From assembly GCA_002730485.1 (NCBI GenBank), contig PCAH01000197.1, positions 1-7,948 of the forward strand: DNA of 7,948 nt. The letters run 5' to 3'. The position numbers and the translations under genes were made by a program. The notes below the pieces were generated by a model. It did not search any database. It saw only the letters and a list, made by a program, of their open reading frames with translations, and was not told where the DNA came from. The stretch comes from Dehalococcoidia bacterium. Lineage in GTDB: Bacteria; Chloroflexota; Dehalococcoidia; UBA3495. This document shows, piece by piece, positions 1-6,796 of this stretch. Position 1 is the first letter of the stretch, and every line of letters begins with the position of its first letter.

Positions 1-1505
1 GCTTTAAAACTTGGGAGGTAGGCCTTGATTTTGAGTTCGATTTCGAGTTCGTCGGCGAAGCAGATCGGGCCGAGATCCGCATTTTTTGGACCCACTATCG
101 TCAGGTGGGCGGACTGGATCCGCACGGTGGGGAAGCGGTGATGATTCCGTCTACAGATGCGGATTCGGCTGAAAAGGAGACGCAGGTCGAAATCGAGATT
201 TTCGTGCGTCAACCCAAGACGCTCGGATTTCTGGATCCTGCCCGGCTGCGAACCGTCTTGCTACACGAAATCGGCCACGCTATCGGGATTTGGGGGCATA
301 GCACCGCCCCCAACGACATCATGTACTTCGAACCCACCGTTGCTGATCTATCCGAGCGCGACATTGCCACCGCTCAGCAACTGCGTCAGTATCCGGTTGG
401 CACGCAACTCCACCAACAGTCGATTCGTTCCTTGAAGGAGGAGATGGTCAGGCACCCAAATCTGGCTGAGCATCTTTACGCCCTGGGCACGGTCTATGTT
501 GATCAGGGCGATTACTCGTCGGCGATGTCGGCCTTCCAGAAAGCGATTACCATCAACCCCCTGGCCCGCAAAGCGGCGTTGCAGATGGCGCAGATTCGAC
601 AAAAGGATGCCGACTACGAACTGGCACTGAAAGATTACCTGCGCTCGATGAGCCTGCAACCGACCGCCGATGTGCTGGGCGCAACCGGTACTGTCCATCT
701 GTTACAGGGTAACTTTGAGCTGGCTTTCGACTACCTGGAACGGGCGCTGCGATTATCGCCGGAATCGGAACCACTACAAAAGAACATGGTTGCCGCTTAC
801 CATCAGCGCACCTTGGCCCTGCGAAAATCGGGTCAGATCGAAGCTGTGTTATCCAGCCTGTCGCAAGGACTGGAGGCGTTTCCAGACTCACGCATTTTGT
901 TGTACGACCTCGGTTCTACCTACGAGATGATGCAGTTGTATCCGGAAGCCCTCCAGGTCTATGCCAAGATCCTGCAGGCTGATCCGACCCATACCGGAAC
1001 CCGAATCGGTATGGGCACCACCCTCAATAACCTGGGCGCACAGTCAGCGCGAGATCAACAGTGGACTCAGGCCATCGACTATTACCAACAGGCGTTGGAC
1101 CACGACCCGAATTGCTGGCAGGCGCAACGCAACCTGATCGAAACCCTTCTCTTTGTCGGTTGGCGACATAGCGTGCAACAGGAATACCCACAGGCTATCG
1201 CGGCTTTTACTGAGGTTACGGATCGAGACCCAGAAAATGCCACCGCCTACTGTAATCTCGGTATTACCTATTTTACCCAGGGGCAAATTCAACCATCTAT
1301 CCAGGCTTTTACCCAAGCCTTGATCTTAGAACCGAATCACTCCGAATCTCATACCTATCTACGGCAGGCCCGTCGGCAACAACGGCAAGCGTTTCTGTGG
1401 CAACTTCTTCCCAAAATCGCTGGGTTGGCAATTGTCGGTTTAGTAGTTGTGATCGGTACCATGCTGGCTAGGGGCCTGAAACGACGCAGCCCATCGACCT
1501 CCTAA
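1..1505 (+). CDS. Metzincin (matrixin-like) zinc protease with TPR repeats and C-terminal membrane anchor, 5'-partial
   Basis: The reading frame is open from base 3, so the true start lies before the window. A GTG at 105 is the first possible start inside it, but the 34 residues upstream (F-x-F-V-G-E-A-D-R-A-E-I-R-I) look like the beta strands of a matrixin fold and belong to the protein. Counting from the GTG, a zinc-binding helix lies at residues 54-65 (HEIGHAIGIWGH) and a Met-turn follows (DIMY, 71-74). E55 would be the catalytic base. Residues about 105-420 form a chain of roughly eight TPR units (for example LGTVYVDQGDYSSAMSAFQKA), normally a protein-binding scaffold. Residues about 436-455 are a hydrophobic helix followed by a basic tail (RGLKRR), which suggests a C-terminal anchor with the protease outside the cytoplasm. 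The third zinc histidine is one residue further along than in classical matrixins. The substrate is unknown, and the family call is from motif only. Confidence 0.85.
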   Translation, partial: FKTWEVGLDFEFDFEFVGEADRAEIRIFWTHYRQVGGLDPHGGEAVMIPSTDADSAEKETQVEIEIFVRQPKTLGFLDPARLRTVLLHEIGHAIGIWGHSTAPNDIMYFEPTVADLSERDIATAQQLRQYPVGTQLHQQSIRSLKEEMVRHPNLAEHLYALGTVYVDQGDYSSAMSAFQKAITINPLARKAALQMAQIRQKDADYELALKDYLRSMSLQPTADVLGATGTVHLLQGNFELAFDYLERALRLSPESEPLQKNMVAAYHQRTLALRKSGQIEAVLSSLSQGLEAFPDSRILLYDLGSTYEMMQLYPEALQVYAKILQADPTHTGTRIGMGTTLNNLGAQSARDQQWTQAIDYYQQALDHDPNCWQAQRNLIETLLFVGWRHSVQQEYPQAIAAFTEVTDRDPENATAYCNLGITYFTQGQIQPSIQAFTQALILEPNHSESHTYLRQARRQQRQAFLWQLLPKIAGLAIVGLVVVIGTMLARGLKRRSPSTS

Positions 1506-1592
1506 ATACTATTCCCAACCTTAGGTGGTAAACGGCCTTGATTGGGTAATAATTTGGCAACCCAGCCTTATGTCCAGAACGCCAGACACCTC
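1506..1592. other. Convergent intergenic spacer
   Basis: This gap separates the 3' ends of two converging genes. It holds weak alternative stems: CCCAA (1514-1518) with TTGGG (1542-1546), and TGGGT (1543-1547) with ACCCA (1560-1564). These share the same TGGG arm and so exclude each other. Neither is followed by a clear T-run on either strand, so I do not call a terminator. Confidence 0.5.
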
Positions 1593-1997
1593 TCAGTCGA
1601 TTTCGTCTGGATCGAGGCGCGGGTTGATCGTAGTCATCAGCTCGGCCAAAAATTGACGGGCTTGAGTGTTGGATGGTTTGGTCTGCCAATAGTTAGCTTG
1701 ATAGTAGCGCAGAATTAAATATAACTTCGCCAGATCGGACTCCCTCTCCTTATTGGCCTGGCGAACAACCTGGAAGTGGGCCTTGACCTGATCCTCCGAG
1801 ATGTCGTCAGGCCGATTGTCAAGGGCATGGGCTTCGATCGCATCCAGTGCCTTCCCGGCTATCCAATATCTGGCCCCTTCGATTCCGCCTAATTGACGGT
1901 AAGCGATCATCAGGCCAAGTGCCAAGACCAAGAGACCGATTGCAAGAAAGGTAAACAGTCGGCGGTAGTAGCTCAGAAACCAATCCGATTGACGCAT
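1593..1997 (-). CDS. Small single-helix membrane protein, unknown function
   Basis: This gene encodes 134 residues that I do not recognise. Residues about 14-33 (FLAIGLLVLALGLMIAY) form one strong transmembrane helix. It is preceded by a positive stretch (YYRR), so the N-terminus is probably inside and the roughly 100-residue C-terminal part outside. That soluble part is helical and charged (ARYWIAGKALDAIEAHAL, later ANKERESDLAKLYLILRYYQANYW), with an acidic end (LDPDEID). No enzyme motif is visible. The ATG at 1997 is the first start codon after an in-frame TAG upstream. Its ribosome-binding site is weak. It lies 30 bp downstream of queE on the same strand and is probably the last gene of the operon. 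A 256-codon open frame on the opposite strand covers part of it and queE but has no recognisable protein character. Confidence 0.75.
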   Translation of the reverse strand: MRQSDWFLSYYRRLFTFLAIGLLVLALGLMIAYRQLGGIEGARYWIAGKALDAIEAHALDNRPDDISEDQVKAHFQVVRQANKERESDLAKLYLILRYYQANYWQTKPSNTQARQFLAELMTTINPRLDPDEID

Positions 1998-2027
1998 ATC
2001 CGGTTGTTTATCGACCTGTATCTATCC

Positions 2028-2708
2028 TTAAACGCCCCGTTGATCGCCCCAGATATCGATATGAAGCCGAGGGGAGTAGCGATAGCCGTGAGTTTTACAG
2101 AGCTCGATCAGCCAAGCCTGTTTGTCCTGGATTTGATCAGGTCGAACGCCCTGCGGCATCAGCACAATCGTCTCAGGCGGAATCTCAATCTCAGCCTGCA
2201 AGTCCTGGATCTCGGTCAGATCTTCAGGATCATCGACCACAAACTTAACCTGACAAGAATATCGGGCCAGAAATCGCTGGATTACCGATCTGTTGATACG
2301 CTCCCGCTGATGCCGGCTGAAATGTCGGTTATTAGCCGGTGGATTGGAGTTTTCAAGTTTGGGACTCATCGAGATCAGGTCGGCTTCAACCTCAGCAAAA
2401 ACGGTAGCGTTGGTCTCGACGGTAACGTGCTGCCCCCGCTCAGTCAACAGATGACAAAGCGAGATGAGATCTTCGGTTTGGATGAACGGTTCTCCCCCTG
2501 TAATCACCGTATGTCGGCAATTAAAACCCATAATAGTGGTTACAGATTCTTCAACGGAGATCTCCTTACTTTCCGGCTGCCAACTGGTATAGGGAGTATC
2601 ACACCAAATACAGCGCAAGTTGCAGAAACCGGTACGAAAAAAGACGGAAGGGACACCAATTAGTTGCCCCTCGCCCTGAATGGAGTAAAACAGTTCGCTG
2701 AACTTCAT
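2028..2708 (-). CDS. queE: 7-carboxy-7-deazaguanine synthase (radical SAM)
   Basis: QueE converts 6-carboxy-5,6,7,8-tetrahydropterin to 7-carboxy-7-deazaguanine. This is the ring-contraction step shared by queuosine tRNA modification, archaeosine and 7-deazaguanine DNA modifications. It uses S-adenosylmethionine, a 4Fe-4S cluster and Mg2+ in the cytoplasm. The 226-residue protein has the family hallmarks in order: FYSIQGEG (7-14), the radical SAM cysteines C29, C33 and C36 in CNLRCIWCD (CX3CX2C), TGGEP (70-74), VETN (97-100), SPKLENS (115-121) and the C-terminal LHIDIWGDQRGV. Length is normal for the family. The ATG at 2708 gives the expected MKFSELFYSIQGEG start, but no good Shine-Dalgarno precedes it. 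It sits 37 bp after the GH95 gene and 30 bp before the small membrane protein gene. No queC, queD, queF or tgt is in the window, so tRNA versus DNA modification cannot be decided here. Queuosine is the default. Confidence 0.93.
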   Translation of the reverse strand: MKFSELFYSIQGEGQLIGVPSVFFRTGFCNLRCIWCDTPYTSWQPESKEISVEESVTTIMGFNCRHTVITGGEPFIQTEDLISLCHLLTERGQHVTVETNATVFAEVEADLISMSPKLENSNPPANNRHFSRHQRERINRSVIQRFLARYSCQVKFVVDDPEDLTEIQDLQAEIEIPPETIVLMPQGVRPDQIQDKQAWLIELCKTHGYRYSPRLHIDIWGDQRGV

Positions 2709-2717
2709 CGATCCATT

Positions 2718-2752
2718 TGCCTAAGATTTCCAACCGAGGCTCAGCTTAGGCA
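2718..2752 (-). repeat. Intergenic inverted repeat between GH95 gene and queE
   Basis: TGCCTAAG (2718-2725) and CTTAGGCA (2745-2752) are perfect 8-bp inverted repeats with a 19-nt loop. On the minus-strand mRNA the first arm includes the GH95 stop codon (2746-2748), and the second arm ends about 9 nt before the queE ATG. There is no U-run, so it is not an intrinsic terminator. It could be an mRNA processing or coupling element. Confidence 0.5.
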
Positions 2753-5034
2753 TCCAGTCGGTATTGGCCGCCGGGTTGTGTCTGGAATCGAACCGTGTTG
2801 TCATCGACGGTCTCGACCTCTATTGGCTGACCGCCAGCAGACACCTGTACCTGAGTCGTAGATCGAACCTGGCAGGACCGGCCCAACCCAGATTTTACCA
2901 TCGCCTGCGCCATTTTTCCATCCTGCCAGGCGATATCGACCTCAAATCCTCCCCTGGCGCGTAGGCCGGAGATCGCCCCCTGTGGCCAGACGTCGGGTAG
3001 AGCCGGTAAGAGATGGATTTCATTGGCCTGGCTCTGGAGTAGCATCTCTGCTAACCCCGCACAACCACCAAAGTTGCCATCGATCTGGAAAGGGGGATGA
3101 TCGTCGAAGAGGTTGGGATGGGTCGATTGACGTAACAGGGCTAACAGGTGATGATAAGCGGTATTACCATCCAGTAGTCGGGCATAAAAGTTAATCATCC
3201 AGGCACGACTCCAACCTGTATGGCCACCACCGTGACGTAACCGATAGTCTAGTGTTTGCCGACAGGCCTCGGCCAAGTCGGGGGTTTGGGTAGGCGAAAT
3301 CTGGTTGCCCGGATGCAAGCCAAACAGGTGCGAGATATGTCGATGGCCGGGTTCCGGCTCCTCAAACTCTTCGGTCCACTCCATCAACCGCCCATCGCTA
3401 CCGATTTGGTTGGGGGCTAGTCGCTCCAGCATCTGTTCCAACTGTTGGCGAAACTCGTGGTCGATGTCGAGAAGTCGACTGGCCTCAACGCAACTGTTAA
3501 AGGAGTCGCGGACGATTTGGTGATCCATGGTACAGCCCATCACCAGGTGTGATACCTCGCCGGTTGACGTACGGAAACTATTTTCCGGTGAACTGGAAGG
3601 CCCGGAGAGCAACTGCCCTGTGGCCGGATCTTCAGACAGGTAGTCAACGAAAAATAGGGCTGCCTCCTTCATGATCGGATAGGCGGTTTCGGCCAGGAAG
3701 GTCTGGTCTCCACCATACAAAAAATGCTCCCACAGATGCTGACAGGACCAACCCGCTCCCATCGACCACATACCGTAAACCGGATGGCCGATGGCACTGG
3801 TGAAAAGAAGTGCATCGGTAGTGTGATGGGCTACAAAGCCCCGGCAACCATACGTCTTCTCGGCTGTAATTCGGCCTCGGACTCTCAAGCGGTCGATAAA
3901 GTCGAAGAAGGGTTGATGACACTCGGCCAGGTTACAGACTTCGGTCGGCCAGTAGTTCATCTGAATATTGATGTTGATGTGGTAGTCGGCATTCCAGGGT
4001 GGATTCATAGTGGCTTCCCATAATCCTTGCAGATTGGCGGGTAGCGAGCCGGGGCGCGAACTGGACATCAATAGGTAGCGACCAAACTGGAAATACTGGG
4101 CCAACAGAAGCGGGTCTTCCCCCCCCTGTTTAACAGCCTCTAACCGTTCATCGGTGGATAAATCTGGAAGTTCGGTTGTCCCTAGATCGATCTGAACACG
4201 CCGGAATAACCGTTGGTGCTCCTCGATATGGTGGGTTCGTAGATCTGTGTAACTTTGCTCAACGACCTGTGTCATCTGCTGACTGGCAACCTGGTCTGGA
4301 TCCTGCCCCCTGTAACTGGTGGCAGCCGTAATCAAGAGAGTGACCGACGACGCCCCTTCGACTTTTAGCCCCTTCGACTTGGTATGGATCCGGCCTTCCA
4401 CGAGTTGAACCGCCAACTTAGCCACAAAATCGACACCGGCAGCGTGATCTTCACCACCATCGCCGATAGCTTGTCCGGACATGGTTATTTGCTGATTGCC
4501 GACCTGGATCCGGGCATCTCTGGGGCGAGATAGCACCAGATCGGTGGTGATGGGCCGATTCCCAGTCAGCCTGATTACAATCGCTTGATCTACTGCACTG
4601 ACAAACACCTCTCGCCGATAATTGCCATCCCCCATATGATACTCAACCGTGGCGATAGCAGTGTCGAGGTCTAGTGACCGGCGGTATTCGGTAACCTCCT
4701 TTGGATGGCTGAAATCGAGGGTTAGATCTCCCAATGTTTGGTAGGTATGGATGCCCCCTTCGATCCGCAAGCCCATGATCTTCTCGGCTACCAGCTTTTC
4801 GGCCTCCACGTACTGGCCGGCGAACAACAATTCTCGCGCCAAGGGCAGATTTTCCAATGCCTCCGGGTTTTCCCGCTCGATGGGTTGACCACTCCAGACG
4901 CTATCTTCATTGAGCTGAATCCGTTCCTGATTAATTCCCCCAAAGACCATAGCTCCCAATCGACCGTTGCCGACAGGAAGCGCCTCTACCCACTCTTTAG
5001 CCGGTTGCCGATACCATAAACAGTTGTTATTCAT
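2746..5034 (-). CDS. GH95 family glycoside hydrolase, probable alpha-L-fucosidase
   Basis: This 762-residue protein probably removes alpha-linked L-fucose by inverting hydrolysis. The N-terminal GH95 domain starts at once with LWYRQPAKEWVEALPVGNGRLGAMVFGG (6-33) and LNEDSVWSG (41-49). The (alpha/alpha)6 catalytic core contains WNADYHININIQMNYWP (347-363), SGPSSSPEN (477-485) and FQIDGNFGG (649-657). By motif these correspond to the catalytic residues known from Bifidobacterium AfcA: N354 and N356, E484 as acid, and D652. There is no signal peptide, so it should be cytoplasmic. I chose the ATG at 5034. AAGGGG lies 10 nt before it, and the protein then begins right at the family domain. An in-frame ATG at 5127 would add 31 unlike residues and overlap the sulfatase gene. 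GH95 also includes alpha-L-galactosidases, so the sugar is not certain. Confidence 0.9.
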   Translation of the reverse strand: MNNNCLWYRQPAKEWVEALPVGNGRLGAMVFGGINQERIQLNEDSVWSGQPIERENPEALENLPLARELLFAGQYVEAEKLVAEKIMGLRIEGGIHTYQTLGDLTLDFSHPKEVTEYRRSLDLDTAIATVEYHMGDGNYRREVFVSAVDQAIVIRLTGNRPITTDLVLSRPRDARIQVGNQQITMSGQAIGDGGEDHAAGVDFVAKLAVQLVEGRIHTKSKGLKVEGASSVTLLITAATSYRGQDPDQVASQQMTQVVEQSYTDLRTHHIEEHQRLFRRVQIDLGTTELPDLSTDERLEAVKQGGEDPLLLAQYFQFGRYLLMSSSRPGSLPANLQGLWEATMNPPWNADYHININIQMNYWPTEVCNLAECHQPFFDFIDRLRVRGRITAEKTYGCRGFVAHHTTDALLFTSAIGHPVYGMWSMGAGWSCQHLWEHFLYGGDQTFLAETAYPIMKEAALFFVDYLSEDPATGQLLSGPSSSPENSFRTSTGEVSHLVMGCTMDHQIVRDSFNSCVEASRLLDIDHEFRQQLEQMLERLAPNQIGSDGRLMEWTEEFEEPEPGHRHISHLFGLHPGNQISPTQTPDLAEACRQTLDYRLRHGGGHTGWSRAWMINFYARLLDGNTAYHHLLALLRQSTHPNLFDDHPPFQIDGNFGGCAGLAEMLLQSQANEIHLLPALPDVWPQGAISGLRARGGFEVDIAWQDGKMAQAMVKSGLGRSCQVRSTTQVQVSAGGQPIEVETVDDNTVRFQTQPGGQYRLDA

Positions 5035-5044
5035 GATGTAAGTT

Positions 5045-5050
5045 CCCCTT
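5045..5050 (-). promoter_or_regulatory. Ribosome binding site of the GH95 gene
   Basis: On the minus strand AAGGGG overlaps the sulfatase TAA stop (5049-5051) and sits 10 nt before the ATG at 5034. It decides the start in favour of 5034 over the in-frame ATG at 5127, and it implies that translation of the two genes is coupled. Confidence 0.7.
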
Positions 5051-6401
5051 AGTTCGTTTTTCCGGTGGTGCCGTTGGCTTTGGGCTGCCATTCGTTCCGC
5101 CAGCGATCTTCGATACCCTGTCGCCACGTCTGAGCCAACTGGGTCAATTCAGCCGTTAGTTCTGGATGCTGATCTTTCCGGTTGTCGGTTTCCCCCATAT
5201 CCGTTTCCAGATCCGCCAAGTGCACATCGTCTTCCGTCGGTGCGCCTTCGACCAGTTGCCCGTTCAACACCAGTTTCCACTTGCCTCGACGGACCGCCGT
5301 CTGTTGGCTCATCTCCCAGAAGATGGCGTCGTGTGGCGAAGGTCGACCTTCAGTTAGCATCGGCATCACATTTTTGCCGTCGAGTTGGTAGCCATTCGGG
5401 GCTCCACCTGCTGCTGATAGGAAGGTGGGAAATACATCCATGGCCGCTCCCGGTTGATCGACCACCTGTCCTGCCGTAACTTTATCCGGCCAACTCATAA
5501 TGCCAGGAGAACGAATACCACCTTCGTAAAGGCTAAATTTATGGCCTTTCAGTTTACCTGCCGATCCTCCGTAATAGGGATCTGGTGTTCCATCTAGCCA
5601 ATTGCGAATCTCACGAGACGGTCCATTATCGCTCTGAAAATAGGTGAAGGTATTATCCAGGATGCCTTGACGTTCCAATTCGTTCAAAATTTCGCCCACA
5701 CTGTCGTCGACGGCTGACAACATGGCGGCCATAATTTGCCGATCCCAGCTTAGGTTGGGGAATCGCTCTATATACTTAGCAGGTGCGTGCATCGGATAGT
5801 GGGGAGCATTATAAGGCACATACAGAAAAAAGGGTTTATTTTGTTCGATAGCCCGCCGAATATATTTGATGGTATATTCGGTAATCAGCTCAGTGAAATA
5901 TTCGCCATCACGATAAATCTCTATTCCGTTTTCCCACAGGTCATGGAGTTGGGCGCGTCCGTCTCTATTCATCTGCCAATAGAAAATGTGAGAATAGAAA
6001 TCGATACAACCGGCCATAAAACCAAACCAATCGTCAAAGCCATGATTTTCTGGTCGAGAACCTTCAGCTAAGCCGAGATGCCACTTGCCCGACATGGCTG
6101 TGTAGTAACCTAGGTCTTGTAGAGCGTTAGCGATAGTCGGTACTTCGGTTGGCAATCCGGTGGCGGTGCGGTGACCGGCCAGGATCGAACGGACACCTGC
6201 GTTACCGGGATACCGACCGGTCAGTAGTGCCGCTCTCGAAGGGGAACAGACCGGCGAGTTGGAATACCAATTAGTAAAACGAACCCCACCAGCGGCCATT
6301 CGGTCCAGATTCGGAGTCCGAAAGTCGGTGGCTCCCATGCAAGACAGATCTCCATATCCTTGATCGTCAGTTAAAAAAATAATGAAATTGGGTTGGCTCA
6401 T
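5049..6401 (-). CDS. Type I (formylglycine-dependent) sulfatase
   Basis: This 450-residue protein hydrolyses sulfate esters, most likely on a carbohydrate given the fucosidase next to it. It begins with the alkaline-phosphatase-fold strand NFIIFLTDDQGYGDLS, where D12 and D13 would bind Ca2+. The signature CSPSRAALLTGRYP follows at 52-65, where C52 is the residue converted to formylglycine and R56 supports it. Further active-site motifs are SGKWHLG (104-110), APHYP (199-203), SDNG (257-260) and GHKFSLYEGGIRSPG (286-300). There is no signal peptide or lipobox, which is unusual for a polysaccharide sulfatase and points to cytoplasmic action. Maturation needs FGE or anSME, neither of which is in the window. 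The ATG at 6401 is preceded by GGAG with 8-nt spacing; an ATG 7 codons upstream (6422) has no such site. It is the first gene of the operon. The exact sulfatase subfamily and substrate are unknown. Confidence 0.93.
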   Translation of the reverse strand: MSQPNFIIFLTDDQGYGDLSCMGATDFRTPNLDRMAAGGVRFTNWYSNSPVCSPSRAALLTGRYPGNAGVRSILAGHRTATGLPTEVPTIANALQDLGYYTAMSGKWHLGLAEGSRPENHGFDDWFGFMAGCIDFYSHIFYWQMNRDGRAQLHDLWENGIEIYRDGEYFTELITEYTIKYIRRAIEQNKPFFLYVPYNAPHYPMHAPAKYIERFPNLSWDRQIMAAMLSAVDDSVGEILNELERQGILDNTFTYFQSDNGPSREIRNWLDGTPDPYYGGSAGKLKGHKFSLYEGGIRSPGIMSWPDKVTAGQVVDQPGAAMDVFPTFLSAAGGAPNGYQLDGKNVMPMLTEGRPSPHDAIFWEMSQQTAVRRGKWKLVLNGQLVEGAPTEDDVHLADLETDMGETDNRKDQHPELTAELTQLAQTWRQGIEDRWRNEWQPKANGTTGKTN

Positions 6402-6409
6402 CTTTATTA

Positions 6410-6413
6410 CTCC
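6410..6413 (-). promoter_or_regulatory. Ribosome binding site of the sulfatase gene
   Basis: GGAG on the minus strand lies 8 nt before the ATG at 6401. It supports that start over the in-frame ATG at 6422, which would place the ribosome site inside the coding region. Confidence 0.75.
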
Positions 6414-6492
6414 ATAATACATTTATCTGTCAATTTTTCTCTCTGGACCCGTACTAGACCGGTAGTGGTAATCACCAGCAGATCAGCTAAAC

Positions 6493-6521
6493 ATTATATC
6501 AGCAGAGCCGCCTTAAATCTA
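6493..6521 (-). promoter_or_regulatory. Promoter of the sulfatase operon (extended -10)
   Basis: On the minus strand TGATATAAT (6501 to 6493) matches the sigma-70 extended -10 consensus TGnTATAAT exactly. The best -35 at a 17-bp spacing is TAGATT (6521 to 6516), a poor match, as is usual for extended -10 promoters. Transcription would begin near 6486, giving a 5' leader of about 85 nt before the sulfatase ATG. Confidence 0.65.
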
Positions 6522-6541
6522 CCCGGTTCTATCATCGGTAT

Positions 6542-6557
6542 TCATCAGCTATGATGA
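6542..6557. promoter_or_regulatory. Palindrome upstream of the operon promoter, possible operator
   Basis: TCATCA and TGATGA form a perfect 6-bp inverted repeat around a 4-bp centre. Its centre is about 63 bp upstream of the predicted start of the sulfatase operon, a usual distance for an activator site. A further ATCATC copy lies at 6531-6536. The binding protein is unknown; no regulator gene is in the window. Confidence 0.4.
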
Positions 6558-6612
6558 CGAATAAAATTAGATCAGGTTGAAAGGTGAAAGTAATGCGCTG
6601 TAGGGCAGTTTT

Positions 6613-6631
6613 TGCTCACTTTGTCTGAGCA
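6613..6631. repeat. Inverted repeat TGCTCA / TGAGCA
   Basis: TGCTCA (6613-6618) and TGAGCA (6626-6631) pair perfectly with a 7-nt loop. No T-run follows the hairpin on either strand, so it is not a terminator. It lies between the operon promoter and the terminator-like hairpin. Confidence 0.4.
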
Positions 6632-6645
6632 CGGGCATAAGCGGT

Positions 6646-6674
6646 TAAAAAGCTTGGGATGGCAGATATCCCAA
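6646..6674 (-). terminator. Intrinsic terminator-like hairpin, minus strand
   Basis: On the minus strand TTGGGAT (6674 to 6668), a 7-nt loop and ATCCCAA (6660 to 6654) form a perfect 7-bp stem. It is followed by GC and then TTTTT (6651 to 6647). The stem is only moderately GC-rich. It faces the sulfatase operon but lies upstream of that operon's promoter, so it would end some other minus-strand transcript or insulate the operon. Confidence 0.45.
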
Positions 6675-6727
6675 ATGACATTCCAGGTTATAGTTTAGCT
6701 ATTGGGTGTGAATTGTATTCCGCAGAC

Positions 6728-6733
6728 ATTATA
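6728..6733 (-). promoter_or_regulatory. Second -10-like TATAAT on the minus strand
   Basis: TATAAT (6733 to 6728) lies in a 9-bp copy of the sequence around the operon's own -10. No good -35 is seen (TTTCTG at 17-bp spacing) and there is no TGn extension. A start near 6721 would give an RNA of about 75 nt ending at the hairpin at 6674-6646. Confidence 0.25.
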
Positions 6734-6796
6734 TGCGTTAGTAGCACTACCAGAAAACCTTTGCTTTTCCACCGATAATCCTCTAAAATGTAGTGT

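Noticed and set aside
1893..2663. A 256-codon open frame on the + strand antisense to queE and the small membrane gene
   Set aside because: It lies wholly over the clear queE gene, has no family features, and its composition looks like a reverse-strand shadow.
5035..5127. Longer GH95 protein starting at 5127
   Set aside because: The extra 31 residues are basic and unlike the family, overlap the sulfatase gene, and the ATG at 5034 has its own good ribosome site.
6402..6422. Sulfatase starting at the ATG at 6422
   Set aside because: It lacks a ribosome site, and the strong GGAG for the ATG at 6401 would lie inside the coding region; the seven added residues are not part of the family.
6705..6727. 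Minus-strand GCGGAATACAATTCACAC resembling half of the lac operator just after a TATAAT
   Set aside because: Only one half is similar, with an internal deletion, and no LacI-type gene is present; chance similarity is more likely.
6691..6729. Thirteen-codon minus-strand frame starting at the ATG inside TATAATG, upstream of the terminator-like hairpin (possible leader peptide)
   Set aside because: Its start overlaps the -10 element that would drive it, it has no ribosome site and no run of a single regulatory codon.
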